A stretch of 15,286 nt of DNA from an uncultured Collinsella sp. (GCA_900545605.1 UQZL01000045.1:1-15286), one strand, 5' to 3'; shown: positions 1-8,394, counted from the first letter of the stretch. The notes: generated from the letters alone by a model not told the origin. Translations and numbers: made by a program.

Positions 1-828
1 GGCTCGGAGGACCTGATGACCGCCGGCCGCGTGACCGTCAACGGCCAGGTCGCGACCGAGCTGGGCACCAAGGTCGACGTCGACCGCGACCATATCGAGG
101 TCGACGGCATGCCCGTCAAACTCAACCAGGGCGCCGTGTACCTGATGCTCTACAAGCCGACCGGCTACCTCACCACCATGAGCGACCCGCAGGAGCGCCC
201 TTGTGTGGCCGACCTGGTCCCGCGCGACCGCTTTCCGGGCCTGTTCCCGGTGGGTCGCCTAGACCGCGACACCACGGGCCTATTGCTCTTTACCACCGAC
301 GGCGACCTGTCGCAGGATCTGCTGCACCCCAGCAAGCACGTCTACAAGACCTACCAGGCGCTCGTGGACGGCCACCTGACCGATCGCGACTTGGAACCAC
401 TCCGTCGCGGCATCGAGCTCGACGATGGCCTATGCCAACCGGCGATCTGCCGCGTCATTAACGCGCGCGAGGCCGAGGCCGTAGCCCCGCAAGGCATCAA
501 GCCCGGCACCACCGCCGTGGAGGTCATCATCCGCGAGGGCCGCAAGAACCAGGTCAAGCGCATGCTGAGCAAGATTCACCATCCGGTGATCCGCCTGCAT
601 CGCTGCAACTTTGCCGGCCTGGAGCTCAAAGACGTGGCTAAGGGCTCGTGGCGCGAGCTCACCGACCGCGAGGTGCAGATTCTCAAGGCCGGCGGCATCC
701 CGCCTAAGCAGGCCAGCTCCAAGCGCGCCGCCGCGCCGGCGACCAATACCGCGAGTCGCACGCGCCACCACGGCAGCCACGGCTCCGCACCCAAGCGCAA
801 CACCTACCGCGAGCGCTACACGGGCTAG
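1..828 (+). CDS. rluB: 23S rRNA pseudouridine synthase, RluB/RsuA family (5' end cut by window edge)
   Basis: Converts a specific uridine in 23S rRNA to pseudouridine during ribosome maturation; cytoplasmic. The reading frame is open from base 1, and the five codons before the first Met (GSEDL) continue an N-terminal S4 RNA-binding domain (GRVTVNG follows). The ATG at 16 is therefore probably internal and the true start lies left of the window. The catalytic motif GRLD is present, with its Asp codon at 262-264, followed by the family block TTGLLLFTTDGD. GRKNQVKRML near 538-567 is the other typical RsuA/RluB block. The last 45 or so residues are a low-complexity basic Ala/Arg/His tail, probably RNA-binding. 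RluB is preferred over RsuA or RluE only by genome context; the exact target uridine cannot be read from the sequence. The next gene, cmk, begins 66 bases downstream. Confidence 0.93.
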   Translation, partial: GSEDLMTAGRVTVNGQVATELGTKVDVDRDHIEVDGMPVKLNQGAVYLMLYKPTGYLTTMSDPQERPCVADLVPRDRFPGLFPVGRLDRDTTGLLLFTTDGDLSQDLLHPSKHVYKTYQALVDGHLTDRDLEPLRRGIELDDGLCQPAICRVINAREAEAVAPQGIKPGTTAVEVIIREGRKNQVKRMLSKIHHPVIRLHRCNFAGLELKDVAKGSWRELTDREVQILKAGGIPPKQASSKRAAAPATNTASRTRHHGSHGSAPKRNTYRERYTG

Positions 829-894
829 GCAACCCGCCGCGCATCAACGCCCGCGTCCCATACCAGCACGTCAACCACCGAAAGGAAGCATTGC

Positions 895-1581
895 ATGATC
901 GTCGCCATCGACGGCCCCGCCGGTTCCGGCAAGTCCACCATCGCCAAGGAGATCGCCCGCCAGCTGGGCTTTAACAAGCTCGACACGGGCGCCATGTATC
1001 GCGCCGTCACCTTCGCCGCGCTCGACCGCGGCATCGATCTGGACGACGAGGCGGCAATCGACGCCCTCGCCGAGCAGATCGAAATCCGCTTTACCAACAG
1101 CACCGGCGAGGATACGCGCCTGACCATTGACGGCCAGGACGCATCGGCTGCCATTCGCACCCCACAGGTCGACGCTAACGTATCCAAGGTCTCGGCCTAC
1201 CCGGGTGTGCGCGCGGCCATGCTCATCCATCAGCGCCGCGCCGCCGAGGACCGCGATATCGTGGCCGAGGGTCGCGATATCGGAACCGTCGTGTTCCCCA
1301 ACGCGCAGGTCAAGGTGTTCCTGACCGCCGACCCGCGCGAGCGTGCCCGTCGCCGCGTGCTGCAGCGCCACCAAAACGACGCACAGCCGCTCGCTACCGA
1401 GCAGCTCGAGGCCGAGGTCGACGAGACCCTCGACGCCCTCAAGCAGCGCGACAAGCTCGACAGCAGCCGCGAGGTCGCGCCGCTCGTGCCCGCCGAGGAC
1501 GCCGTGCACGTCGACTCCACCGCCCACACCATCGACGAGGTCGTCCGCATTATCGAGGACCTCATCAACCAAAGGAGGTAG
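895..1581 (+). CDS. cmk: Cytidylate kinase
   Basis: Phosphorylates CMP and dCMP with ATP to the diphosphates; cytoplasmic nucleotide salvage that also recycles the CMP released by phospholipid synthesis. The 228 residues match the family's usual length. The P-loop GPAGSGKST is at residues 7-15, the substrate-binding block DTGAMYRA at 30-37, a CMP-specific insert around 65-100 (IRTPQVDANVSKVS), and GRDIGTVVFP at 126-135. An Arg-rich lid follows near 148-158. The ATG at 895 is preceded by AAAGGAAG at 881-888 and starts directly at the beta strand before the P-loop, as in other Cmk proteins. The plsC ribosome-binding site lies inside the last codons of this gene, so translation of the two is probably coupled. 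Confidence 0.97.
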   Translation: MIVAIDGPAGSGKSTIAKEIARQLGFNKLDTGAMYRAVTFAALDRGIDLDDEAAIDALAEQIEIRFTNSTGEDTRLTIDGQDASAAIRTPQVDANVSKVSAYPGVRAAMLIHQRRAAEDRDIVAEGRDIGTVVFPNAQVKVFLTADPRERARRRVLQRHQNDAQPLATEQLEAEVDETLDALKQRDKLDSSREVAPLVPAEDAVHVDSTAHTIDEVVRIIEDLINQRR

Positions 1582-1584
1582 CCC

Positions 1585-2313
1585 ATGCGCCTGTTTAAGC
1601 AGACGCCCGAGGATTACTACAACGCCCCGTACGCCGAGTTCCCCGCGCTCATCCGCGGCACCGTCTTCGTGGTCATGGCAATCCTTTGGGCCTTCTCCAA
1701 GCTCATGTGGCGCTGGAAGGTCGAGGACGCCGATCTGCTCTTTGAGCGCCAGGAAGGCCGCGGCAGCGTGGTCATCTGCAACCACACCTCGATGGCTGAG
1801 CTGCTGGCCGTTGAGACGGCGCTGTTCTTTGGCGGCCGCCGCATTCGCCCCATTTTTAAGTCCGAGTTCGCCAAAACCAAGATCGTGCGCTGGGCCTTTA
1901 GCCGCGTGGGTGGTATCCCCGTCGAGCGTGGCACCGCCGACATGAAGTGCCTGCGCGCAGCCCAACACGCACTGCAGCGCGGCGAGGACGTCCTGATCTT
2001 CCCCGAGGGCACACGCATCCGTTCGCGCGAGATCAAGCCAGAGGTCCACGGCGGCTTTGCTCTCATCGCCCAGATGGGCAAGGCGCCCGTCAACCCGCTC
2101 GCCATCTGCGGCTGGTCTGATATTACGCCTGCGGGCAAAAAGCTCATGCGTCCCAAGAAATGCTGGATCCGTGCCGGCAAGGCCATCTCGCTATCCGATG
2201 CGCCGGCCGAGCTCAAGCGCAAGGAGCGCCTGGCATGGCTTGAGTCCGAGGCCATGAACCGCGTCTACGCCATGCGCGACGACCTGTGCGCCGAGCACCC
2301 GGGTAGGTTCTAG
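1585..2313 (+). CDS. plsC: 1-acyl-sn-glycerol-3-phosphate acyltransferase (PlsC/LPLAT family)
   Basis: Adds the second acyl chain to lysophosphatidic acid, giving phosphatidic acid; membrane-associated. The 242-residue protein has one hydrophobic segment at about residues 22-41. The acyltransferase blocks then follow in order: NHTSMAE (66-72), GGIPVERG (109-116), FPEGTR (139-144) and VNPLAICGW (169-177). The first block normally reads NHxSxxD; here the acidic residue of the H-x4-D pair is Glu (H67, E72), a conservative but noteworthy change. The start is set by AAGGAGG at 1572-1578, which overlaps the cmk stop, six bases before the ATG. PlsY and GpsA, which supply its substrate, are further down the same operon. 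The exact acyl donor (acyl-ACP or acyl-CoA) is not decided by the sequence. Confidence 0.93.
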   Translation: MRLFKQTPEDYYNAPYAEFPALIRGTVFVVMAILWAFSKLMWRWKVEDADLLFERQEGRGSVVICNHTSMAELLAVETALFFGGRRIRPIFKSEFAKTKIVRWAFSRVGGIPVERGTADMKCLRAAQHALQRGEDVLIFPEGTRIRSREIKPEVHGGFALIAQMGKAPVNPLAICGWSDITPAGKKLMRPKKCWIRAGKAISLSDAPAELKRKERLAWLESEAMNRVYAMRDDLCAEHPGRF

Positions 2314-2315
2314 CC

Positions 2316-3215
2316 ATGGGTGAGAACGTCATGAATACTGCCGAGGCTGTGCTCGGCAAGGCAGACGCGCCCACCATCGAAATCGCTGCCCACGCCGGCA
2401 CCTGCTACGGCGTGCAGCGTGCGCTCGACATGGCATTGGCGGCCGCCCCGCAGGCGGGGGAGAGCACTCTGGTCCACACGCTGGGTCCGCTCATCCATAA
2501 CCCCATCGTGGTACGCGAGCTCGCCGAGGCAGGCGTCGGTCTGGCCGACACCTTGGACGACGCCGCATCGGGCACCGTGATTATCCGCGCCCACGGTGTG
2601 GTGCCGCAGGTGATCGAGGCCGCTCGCGAGCGCGGCCTTACCGTGGTCGACGCCACCTGCCCCTACGTGAAGAAGGTCCATGTGGCGGCCGAGCGCCTGG
2701 TGCGCGAGGGCTACCGCGTGATCGTCGTGGGCGAGCCAGGCCACCCCGAGGTCGAGGGCATTCTGGGCCATGCCGGCGATGACGCGCAGGTCGTGAGTTG
2801 CGCTGCCGATGCGGACGCGCTTCCGCTCAAAGGCAAGGTGGGCCTGGTTGTGCAGACCACCCAAACCGCGCAGAACCTGGCCGAGGTTGTGGCCTCCATC
2901 ACCCCGCGCGTGCAGGAACTGCGCGTGATCAACACCATCTGCGCCGCCACGAGTGAGCGTCAACAGGCAGCCGCCACACTTGCCAACCGCTGCGACTGCA
3001 TGGTCGTGGTGGGCGGCAAAAATTCGGGCAACACCCGTCGCCTGGCGCAAATCTGCGCCGACGTCTGCGAGCACACGCACCACATCGAGGAAGCTTCCGA
3101 GCTCGAGGCCGCATGGTTTGCCAGCGCGCGCCACATCGGCATCACCGCCGGAGCCTCCACCCCGCAAGAACACATCGAACGCGCCGTTGCGCGCATCAAG
3201 GAGCTTTGCCGCTAA
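2316..3215 (+). CDS. ispH: 4-hydroxy-3-methylbut-2-enyl diphosphate reductase
   Basis: Last step of the MEP isoprenoid pathway: reductive removal of the hydroxyl from HMBPP to give IPP and DMAPP, using a 4Fe-4S cluster. The three cluster cysteines are present: C30 in GTCYGVQRA, C115 in DATCPYVKK and C209 in NTICAAT. Also visible are RAHGV (91-95), the active-site segment HPEVEG (143-148), TTQTAQN, KNSGNTRRL and AGASTP near the C-terminus. The 299-residue length is normal. The ATG at 2316 lies two bases after the plsC stop and has no clear Shine-Dalgarno site. The in-frame ATG at 2331 (five residues shorter) has GGGTGAG in front and may be the real start; conserved sequence begins only near residue 21, so both are possible. 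The cysteine desulfurase in the same operon could supply sulfur for the cluster. Confidence 0.96.
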   Translation: MGENVMNTAEAVLGKADAPTIEIAAHAGTCYGVQRALDMALAAAPQAGESTLVHTLGPLIHNPIVVRELAEAGVGLADTLDDAASGTVIIRAHGVVPQVIEAARERGLTVVDATCPYVKKVHVAAERLVREGYRVIVVGEPGHPEVEGILGHAGDDAQVVSCAADADALPLKGKVGLVVQTTQTAQNLAEVVASITPRVQELRVINTICAATSERQQAAATLANRCDCMVVVGGKNSGNTRRLAQICADVCEHTHHIEEASELEAAWFASARHIGITAGASTPQEHIERAVARIKELCR

Positions 3216-3217
3216 TC

Positions 3218-4660
3218 ATGGACCAGACCGTACCCGCATACGCCGCCGAGGTGGCCGATTACGGGCGCAGCCGCGACCCCGAGCCGGGTGAGGGCGCGCT
3301 CGTTAAGAACGTGCGTCCCGAGTCGCCCGCATGGGATGTGGGTATCGAGCCGGGCATGCGCGTGCTCACGGTCAATGGCGAGAAGCTGACCGATATGATC
3401 GTATGGCTTTGGGAAGCAGACGACGACACCGTCGAGCTGGAGGTTTTCGACCCGCGCGACGGCACCGTCACCCCCGTCGAGCTTGACCGCTTTCCCGGCG
3501 AGGACTGGGGCCTAGAGTTCGATGGTCCCATCTTCGACGGCATGCGTACCTGTGTTAACGCCTGTGTGTTCTGCTTTATGACGATGCTGCCCAAGGGCGG
3601 CCGCTCCACGCTCTACATTCGCGACGACGACTATCGCCTGAGCTTTTTACAGGGTAACTTTGTCACGCTCACGAACCTTTCCGACGAGGACGTGCAAAAC
3701 GTTATCAATCACAACATGAGTCCGATGAACGTGTCGGTCCATGCCGTGAGCCCCGACGTCCGCCGCCGCATGATGGGCCGCAACGCCCAGCGCGGCATGG
3801 ACGTGCTCGAGGCCATCATGGCCGCCGGCATCGAGATTCATGCGCAGATTGTGCTATGCCCTGGCATGAATGACGGTGAGGAGCTGGAAAAGACCCTGCG
3901 CTTTTGCGAGGAGCACGAACAGATCACGAGCCTGGGCATCGTGCCGCTCGGCTTTACCAAGCATCAGAACCGCTTTACGTGGTCCTACAGCGACAAGCCT
4001 GAGCTGGCGCGCGAGACCATCGCCATGATCCGACCCTTCCAGGATCGCGCGTACGAGCGCTTTGGCCGCCACACGTTCCAGATGAGCGACGAGTTCTATC
4101 TGGACGCCGGTATCGAGCCGCCCGAGGCCGATTTTTACGACGGCTACCCTCAGTACTACGACGGCATCGGCATGATCCGCTCGTATCTGGACGAGACAGA
4201 CGATGTCCTTGCCGCCGACGCCGAGCGCCTTGCCAGCGTTCGCAAGGCTATGACCGCCCGCGACCAGCGCCTGGTATGTCTTTCGGGCGCCAGCGCACGC
4301 GATACCGTCGCCCGCTTCGTGGAGTCTCCACAGGGCCTTTCCGGCACCGTCACGGCCATCAAGAACCGCTACTTTGGCGGCAACGTGGACGTGACCGGCC
4401 TAATCGTCGCGAGCGACATCCTGGAGCAGCTGCCGCAAGACCTGTCGGGGGTTATGCTCTTTGTGCCTAAGCTCATGTTCAACGCTGACGGCATGACGCT
4501 TGACGAGTATCATCGTGACGATTTACTCGCAAGCCTTACCAATCGCGGCGCCGAGGTTCATGTGGTGTCGACCATGCCGCATGAGCTGCTCGATACCCTG
4601 GAGCACATCCTTGGCATTGTGCCTGCCGACTCTACTAATTCCACTGACCCTACCCATTAA
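3218..4660 (+). CDS. PDZ / radical SAM / DUF512 domain protein
   Basis: A conserved protein of unknown function, usually annotated as a DUF512 protein or Fe-S oxidoreductase. From the ATG at 3218 it is 480 residues. A PDZ-like domain lies at about 26-90 (VRPESPAWDVGIEPGMRVLTVNG region). A radical-SAM core follows with the cluster motif C112-x3-C116-x2-C119, then the family signatures LPKGGRSTLY (124-133), DDDYRLSFLQGNF and LCPGMNDG (213-220). The C-terminal DUF512 region carries SDEFYL (290-295) and GGNVDVTGL (387-395). AAGGAG at 3198-3203 precedes the ATG by 14 bases, a long spacing. An upstream in-frame ATG at 3113 lies deep inside ispH and is unlikely. Der follows directly, an association I recall for this family in other Gram-positive genomes. 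A redox or modification role linked to translation is only a guess. Confidence 0.93.
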   Translation: MDQTVPAYAAEVADYGRSRDPEPGEGALVKNVRPESPAWDVGIEPGMRVLTVNGEKLTDMIVWLWEADDDTVELEVFDPRDGTVTPVELDRFPGEDWGLEFDGPIFDGMRTCVNACVFCFMTMLPKGGRSTLYIRDDDYRLSFLQGNFVTLTNLSDEDVQNVINHNMSPMNVSVHAVSPDVRRRMMGRNAQRGMDVLEAIMAAGIEIHAQIVLCPGMNDGEELEKTLRFCEEHEQITSLGIVPLGFTKHQNRFTWSYSDKPELARETIAMIRPFQDRAYERFGRHTFQMSDEFYLDAGIEPPEADFYDGYPQYYDGIGMIRSYLDETDDVLAADAERLASVRKAMTARDQRLVCLSGASARDTVARFVESPQGLSGTVTAIKNRYFGGNVDVTGLIVASDILEQLPQDLSGVMLFVPKLMFNADGMTLDEYHRDDLLASLTNRGAEVHVVSTMPHELLDTLEHILGIVPADSTNSTDPTH

Positions 4661-4670
4661 AGGAGAGCAG

Positions 4671-6005
4671 ATGAAACCTATCGTCGCCGTCGTTGGACGC
4701 CCCAACGTGGGCAAGTCCACGCTCGTTAACCGCCTAGCCCAGACCTCGGACGCCATCGTCCACGAGTCCCGCGGCGTCACGCGCGACCGTTCGTATCACA
4801 CGGCCGACTGGAACGGCCGCGAGTTCACTATCGTCGACACGGGCGGCATCGAGCCGCTCAAGAGCGATGACGTGTTTGCCACGTCCATCCGCGACCAGGC
4901 ACTCGCCGCCGCCGAGGAAGCCGCCGTCATCCTGTTTGTGGTCGACGGCCGCACCGGCGTCACCGAGGAGGACGAGTCGGTCGCCCGCATGCTCAAGCGC
5001 TCCGACAAGCCGGTCTTTCTGCTGGTGAACAAGCTCGACAATCCCGATCGCGAGAACGACAACATCTGGGAGTTCTATTCGCTCGGCATCGGTGAGCCCA
5101 CGCCGCTCTCGGCCCTGCACGGCCACGGCACGGGCGACCTGCTCGACGACATCGTCGCCTTGTTGCCCGAGGAAGAGGACGAGGTCGCCGACGAGTTCCC
5201 TGACGCGCTCAACGTCGCCATCATCGGCCGACCCAACGCCGGCAAGTCCTCGCTGTTCAACCGCATCCTGGGCGCCGACCGTTCCATCGTGTCGAACATC
5301 GCCGGCACCACGCGCGACGCCATCGATACCGTTGTCGAGCGCGACGGCAAGCACTACCGCATGGTCGACACCGCGGGCATTCGCAAGAAGAGCACCGTGT
5401 ACGAGAACATCGAGTACTACTCCATGGTTCGCGGCCTGCGCGCCATCGACCGCGCCGACGTGGCGCTGCTCGTCGTCGATGCCTCCGTGGGCGTCACCGA
5501 GCAGGACCAGAAGGTCATGGGCTTGGCCATCGAGCGCGGCTGCGCCATCGTGGTGCTGCTCAACAAGTGGGACCTGCTCGACGACGACCGCAAGCGCGAG
5601 GCCTGCATGGAGACCGTCGACCGCCGTCTGGGCGTCATGGCTCCCTGGGCCCAGTACCTGCGCATCTCGGCCCTGACCGGCCGCAGCGTCGAGAAGATCT
5701 GGGGCATGGTCGACGCCGCCGAGAAGACGCGCTCGCAAAAGATCAGCACCTCGCGCCTCAACACGTTCCTCACCGACCTGCGTGAGTTTGGTCACACCGT
5801 GGTGGACGGCAAGCGTCGCCTGCGCATGCACTACGTGACCCAGACGGGCGTCAACCCGCCGACGTTCACGTTCTTCGTCAACCACAGCGACCTGGTCAAC
5901 GACACCTACCAGCGCTACGTGGAGAACCGTATGCGCTCGACCTTCGATTTTTCTGGCACGCCCATTCGACTCTTCTTTAGGAAGAAGGAGCAAAAGGATG
6001 CATAA
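4671..6005 (+). CDS. der: Ribosome biogenesis GTPase Der (EngA)
   Basis: Tandem-domain GTPase needed for late 50S subunit assembly. The 444 residues show G-domain 1 with GRPNVGKST (9-17), VDTGGIE (55-61) and NKLD (120-123). An acidic linker (EEEDEVADE, 167-175) leads to G-domain 2 with GRPNAGKSS (186-194), VDTAGIRKKS (232-241) and NKWD (298-301). A C-terminal KH-like domain runs from about 355 to 440. The start at 4671 is preceded by AAAGGAGAG at 4659-4667 and places the P-loop at residue 9, as is usual. The same frame is open back to 4500, but those 57 residues overlap the upstream gene and resemble nothing in Der. The stop overlaps the first eight bases of plsY, so translation of the two is probably coupled. 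Confidence 0.98.
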   Translation: MKPIVAVVGRPNVGKSTLVNRLAQTSDAIVHESRGVTRDRSYHTADWNGREFTIVDTGGIEPLKSDDVFATSIRDQALAAAEEAAVILFVVDGRTGVTEEDESVARMLKRSDKPVFLLVNKLDNPDRENDNIWEFYSLGIGEPTPLSALHGHGTGDLLDDIVALLPEEEDEVADEFPDALNVAIIGRPNAGKSSLFNRILGADRSIVSNIAGTTRDAIDTVVERDGKHYRMVDTAGIRKKSTVYENIEYYSMVRGLRAIDRADVALLVVDASVGVTEQDQKVMGLAIERGCAIVVLLNKWDLLDDDRKREACMETVDRRLGVMAPWAQYLRISALTGRSVEKIWGMVDAAEKTRSQKISTSRLNTFLTDLREFGHTVVDGKRRLRMHYVTQTGVNPPTFTFFVNHSDLVNDTYQRYVENRMRSTFDFSGTPIRLFFRKKEQKDA

Positions 6006-6681
6006 TCCGATTCTGCTGACCGCCATCTGCGCCGTGGTCTCGTTCTTTATCGGAGCGATTCCGTTTGGCCTGATCCTGGGCCGCGTGTTTAACCACACCG
6101 ATATTCGCAAGGCGGGCTCCGGCAACATCGGCACCACCAACGCCCTGCGCGTAGCCGGCCCCAAGGTCGCGGCGCTCACGCTGCTGCTCGACTGCCTGAA
6201 GGGCGCCATCTGCGTCCTTATCGCGCGTCCGCTCATTGCCGACTTGGGCTATGGCTTCCCCGTGAGCATTATGGCCCCCGGTGCCGCCGGCGATTGGATG
6301 CTCGGCGTCATCTGCCTGGCGGCCGTATGGGGCCATATCTTCTCGCCCTACCTCAACTTCCATGGCGGCAAGGGCATCGCGGTCGGTCTGGGCGTAATCC
6401 TCGCATGGTACTGGCCCATTGGGCTTTCGCTGCTGGGCATGTTTATCGTGGCCGTCGCCATCACCAAGTTTGTGTCGGTGGGCTCGCTTGCCGCCGCCAT
6501 CGGTCTTCCCATCGCTGCCTGCGCGGTCTTTCCGTACAGCAGCCTGGGACTCAAGTTTTGCATGGCGATGATCGGCATCACCGTGGTGTGGGCCCATCGT
6601 GCGAACATCAAAAAGCTCATGGCCGGTAAGGAGTCCAAGCTCTCGTTTACCAAGCGCGTCACCGAGCCCGACGATAAGTAG
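5998..6681 (+). CDS. plsY: Acyl-phosphate:glycerol-3-phosphate acyltransferase
   Basis: Integral membrane enzyme that transfers an acyl group from acyl-phosphate to glycerol-3-phosphate, the first acylation of phospholipid synthesis in most bacteria. The 227 residues contain about five hydrophobic segments (roughly 5-30, 55-78, 98-118, 128-150, 155-185). The three PlsY loops are visible: GSGNIGTTN (40-48), LDCLKG (64-69) and GHIFSPYLNFHGGKG (112-126). The ATG lies eight bases before the der stop, with AAGGAG at 5985-5990. The substrate comes from GpsA, encoded next, and the product goes to PlsC, encoded earlier in the operon. The charged C-terminus (KESKLSFTKRVTEPDDK) is probably cytoplasmic. 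PlsX, which makes the acyl-phosphate, is not in the window. Confidence 0.96.
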   Translation: MHNPILLTAICAVVSFFIGAIPFGLILGRVFNHTDIRKAGSGNIGTTNALRVAGPKVAALTLLLDCLKGAICVLIARPLIADLGYGFPVSIMAPGAAGDWMLGVICLAAVWGHIFSPYLNFHGGKGIAVGLGVILAWYWPIGLSLLGMFIVAVAITKFVSVGSLAAAIGLPIAACAVFPYSSLGLKFCMAMIGITVVWAHRANIKKLMAGKESKLSFTKRVTEPDDK

Positions 6682-6690
6682 GAGAGAGTC

Positions 6691-7698
6691 ATGAATGTTG
6701 CGCTGATTGGCTCCGGCTCCTGGGGAACCGCCGTCGCCGGACTTGCCGCTGCGCGAGCCGAGCGCGTGACCATGTGGGCCCATAGCGAGCAGACGGCCGC
6801 CGGCATCAACGGCTCGCATCGCAGCCCCCGCTATCTGGTGGACTACGTGCTGCCGGAAAACGTTGTCGCCACGACCGAGCTCGCCCAGGCGCTCGACGGT
6901 GCTGATGCGATCATCTTTGCCGTGCCTTCGACGCATCTGCGCGACGTCTGCCACCAGGCGGCGCCGTTCATCGCGGACGAGACGCCGGTTCTGTGCCTCA
7001 CCAAGGGCATCGAGCCCGAGTCCGGCCTGCTCATGAGTGAGGTCATCGCCAGCGAGATCGGCAACGAAGCGCGCGTGGCGGCGCTCTCGGGCCCCAACCA
7101 TGCCGAGGAAATCTGCCGCGGCGGGCTTTCGGCTGCCGTCATCGCCAGTGAAGACCAGCAAGTGGGGGAGACCTTTAAGGAACTGCTGCTTTCCACGGCC
7201 TTCCGCATCTACCTGTCGCAGGACATGACCGGCGTCGAGGTATGCGGCGCCATGAAAAACGTTATCGCTATCGTGTGCGGCATCTCTGCCGGTACCGGCG
7301 CGGGCGACAACACGCTTGCTCTTATCATGACGCGCGGCCTGGCAGAGATCAGCCGCCTGGTGCACGCCCGCGGCGGTCAGGCCATGACTTGCATGGGACT
7401 TGCCGGCATGGGCGACCTTATCGCCACCTGCACCTCCGAGCATTCGCGCAACCGCACCTTTGGCTTCGAGTTTGCCCACGGCGTGTCGCTCGACGAGTAC
7501 CAGGCCCGCACGCATATGGTGGTCGAGGGTGCCGTCGCGGCCCGCAGCGTCAGCGAGCTCGCCCGTTCACTGGGCGTAGACATTCCGCTCACCTTTGCCG
7601 TGGAGCAAACGCTCTACAACGGTGTTACTTTGGATAGGGCGCTCGAAATTCTCACCGATCGCGTCCCCTCTCAAGAGTTCTACGGACTCGCCGACTAG
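6691..7698 (+). CDS. gpsA: NAD(P)-dependent glycerol-3-phosphate dehydrogenase
   Basis: Reduces dihydroxyacetone phosphate to sn-glycerol-3-phosphate, the backbone for phospholipids; cytoplasmic. The 335-residue protein begins with the Rossmann motif GSGSWGTA (7-14). It then shows LTKGIE with K105 (103-108), SGPNHAEE (133-140) and KNV with the probable catalytic K189. The C-terminal signature GLAGMGDLIATCTSEHSRN is at 236-254. The start at 6691 has AGGAGAG at 6681-6687 and is nine bases after the plsY stop. Position between plsY and the rest of the operon fits its role of feeding PlsY. Nothing is missing or truncated. Confidence 0.97.
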   Translation: MNVALIGSGSWGTAVAGLAAARAERVTMWAHSEQTAAGINGSHRSPRYLVDYVLPENVVATTELAQALDGADAIIFAVPSTHLRDVCHQAAPFIADETPVLCLTKGIEPESGLLMSEVIASEIGNEARVAALSGPNHAEEICRGGLSAAVIASEDQQVGETFKELLLSTAFRIYLSQDMTGVEVCGAMKNVIAIVCGISAGTGAGDNTLALIMTRGLAEISRLVHARGGQAMTCMGLAGMGDLIATCTSEHSRNRTFGFEFAHGVSLDEYQARTHMVVEGAVAARSVSELARSLGVDIPLTFAVEQTLYNGVTLDRALEILTDRVPSQEFYGLAD

Positions 7699-7716
7699 CG
7701 CAGAAAGGCTACTACC

Positions 7717-8388
7717 ATGGGTTCCATCAAAATCGCTCCGTCCGTCCTCTCGGCCGACATGGCCAACCTGAAGGGCGAGCTCGACAAGATTGCCGGCGCC
7801 GACTACGTGCACTTCGACGTCATGGACGGTCACTTTACCGGCAACCTGACCTTTGGCGTTGACATCCTTAGGGCCGTCAAGCGCTCCACCGATGTTCCAG
7901 TCGATGCGCACCTGATGGTGTCGAACCCCGACGAGACGGTCGATTGGTACGCCGACGCCGGTGCCGACATGATCACCGTGCACTACGAGGCTTCCACGCA
8001 TCTGCACCGCACGCTCACCCATCTGCAGCAGCGCGGCGTCAAGGCCGGTGTGGTGCTCAACCCCGCCACCCCCGTCTGCGTGCTCGAAAGCATCATCGAC
8101 GTTGTCGACATGGTGCTACTGATGAGCGTTAACCCCGGCTTTGGCGGCCAGAGCTTTATCCCGGGCACTATTGCAAAGCTGCACGAGCTTACGGCCATGT
8201 GCGAGCACCACGGCGTGTCGCCCATGATCGAGGTCGACGGCGGTATCTCTTCCAAAAACATTGCCGAGGTCGTCAAGGCCGGCGCCAACGTGCTCGTAGC
8301 CGGCTCCGCCGTATTTAAGTCCGAAGATCCCGCCGCCGAGGTTGCGCTGCTGCAGAAGCTGGGCAATGAGGCAGCACAGGAGGCATAA
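7717..8388 (+). CDS. rpe: Ribulose-phosphate 3-epimerase
   Basis: Interconverts ribulose-5-phosphate and xylulose-5-phosphate in the pentose phosphate pathway. The 223-residue TIM barrel has the expected catalytic and metal-binding positions: S10 in IAPSVLSAD, H32 and D34 in HFDVMDGHF (32-40), H65 in AHLMV, the MSVNPGFGGQSF loop (136-147) and D174 in EVDGG. The last part (VLVAGSAVF, 192-200) is the phosphate-binding strand. The start at 7717 is preceded by AGAAAGG at 7701-7707, and the gene lies 18 bases after gpsA. AGGAGG at 8378-8383, near its 3' end, serves the next gene. Confidence 0.97.
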   Translation: MGSIKIAPSVLSADMANLKGELDKIAGADYVHFDVMDGHFTGNLTFGVDILRAVKRSTDVPVDAHLMVSNPDETVDWYADAGADMITVHYEASTHLHRTLTHLQQRGVKAGVVLNPATPVCVLESIIDVVDMVLLMSVNPGFGGQSFIPGTIAKLHELTAMCEHHGVSPMIEVDGGISSKNIAEVVKAGANVLVAGSAVFKSEDPAAEVALLQKLGNEAAQEA

Positions 8389-8394
8389 ACCCTT

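Noticed and set aside
16..828. Start of the pseudouridine synthase at the ATG at 16
   Set aside because: The frame is open to base 1 and the upstream residues (GSEDL) fit the S4 domain, so the gene is cut by the window edge rather than starting there.
871..2049. 392-residue minus-strand open frame opposite cmk and plsC
   Set aside because: Antisense shadow; no motif or ribosome-binding site.
3113..3217. N-terminal extension of the DUF512 protein inside ispH
   Set aside because: Encodes an Arg/His-rich stretch unlike the family; the ATG at 3218, just after the ispH stop, fits the PDZ-domain start.
4500..4670. N-terminal extension of Der from an ATG at 4500
   Set aside because: It lies inside the preceding gene in another frame; a strong Shine-Dalgarno and the P-loop position favour 4671.
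4734..6236. 500-residue open frame on the minus strand opposite der
   Set aside because: Shadow of a GC-rich gene: low-complexity Val/Asp/Ala/His composition, no recognisable domain, and der on the other strand is certain.
5977..7515. 512-residue open frame on the minus strand opposite plsY and gpsA
   Set aside because: Antisense to two clear genes with all their motifs; composition is that of a reversed coding frame.
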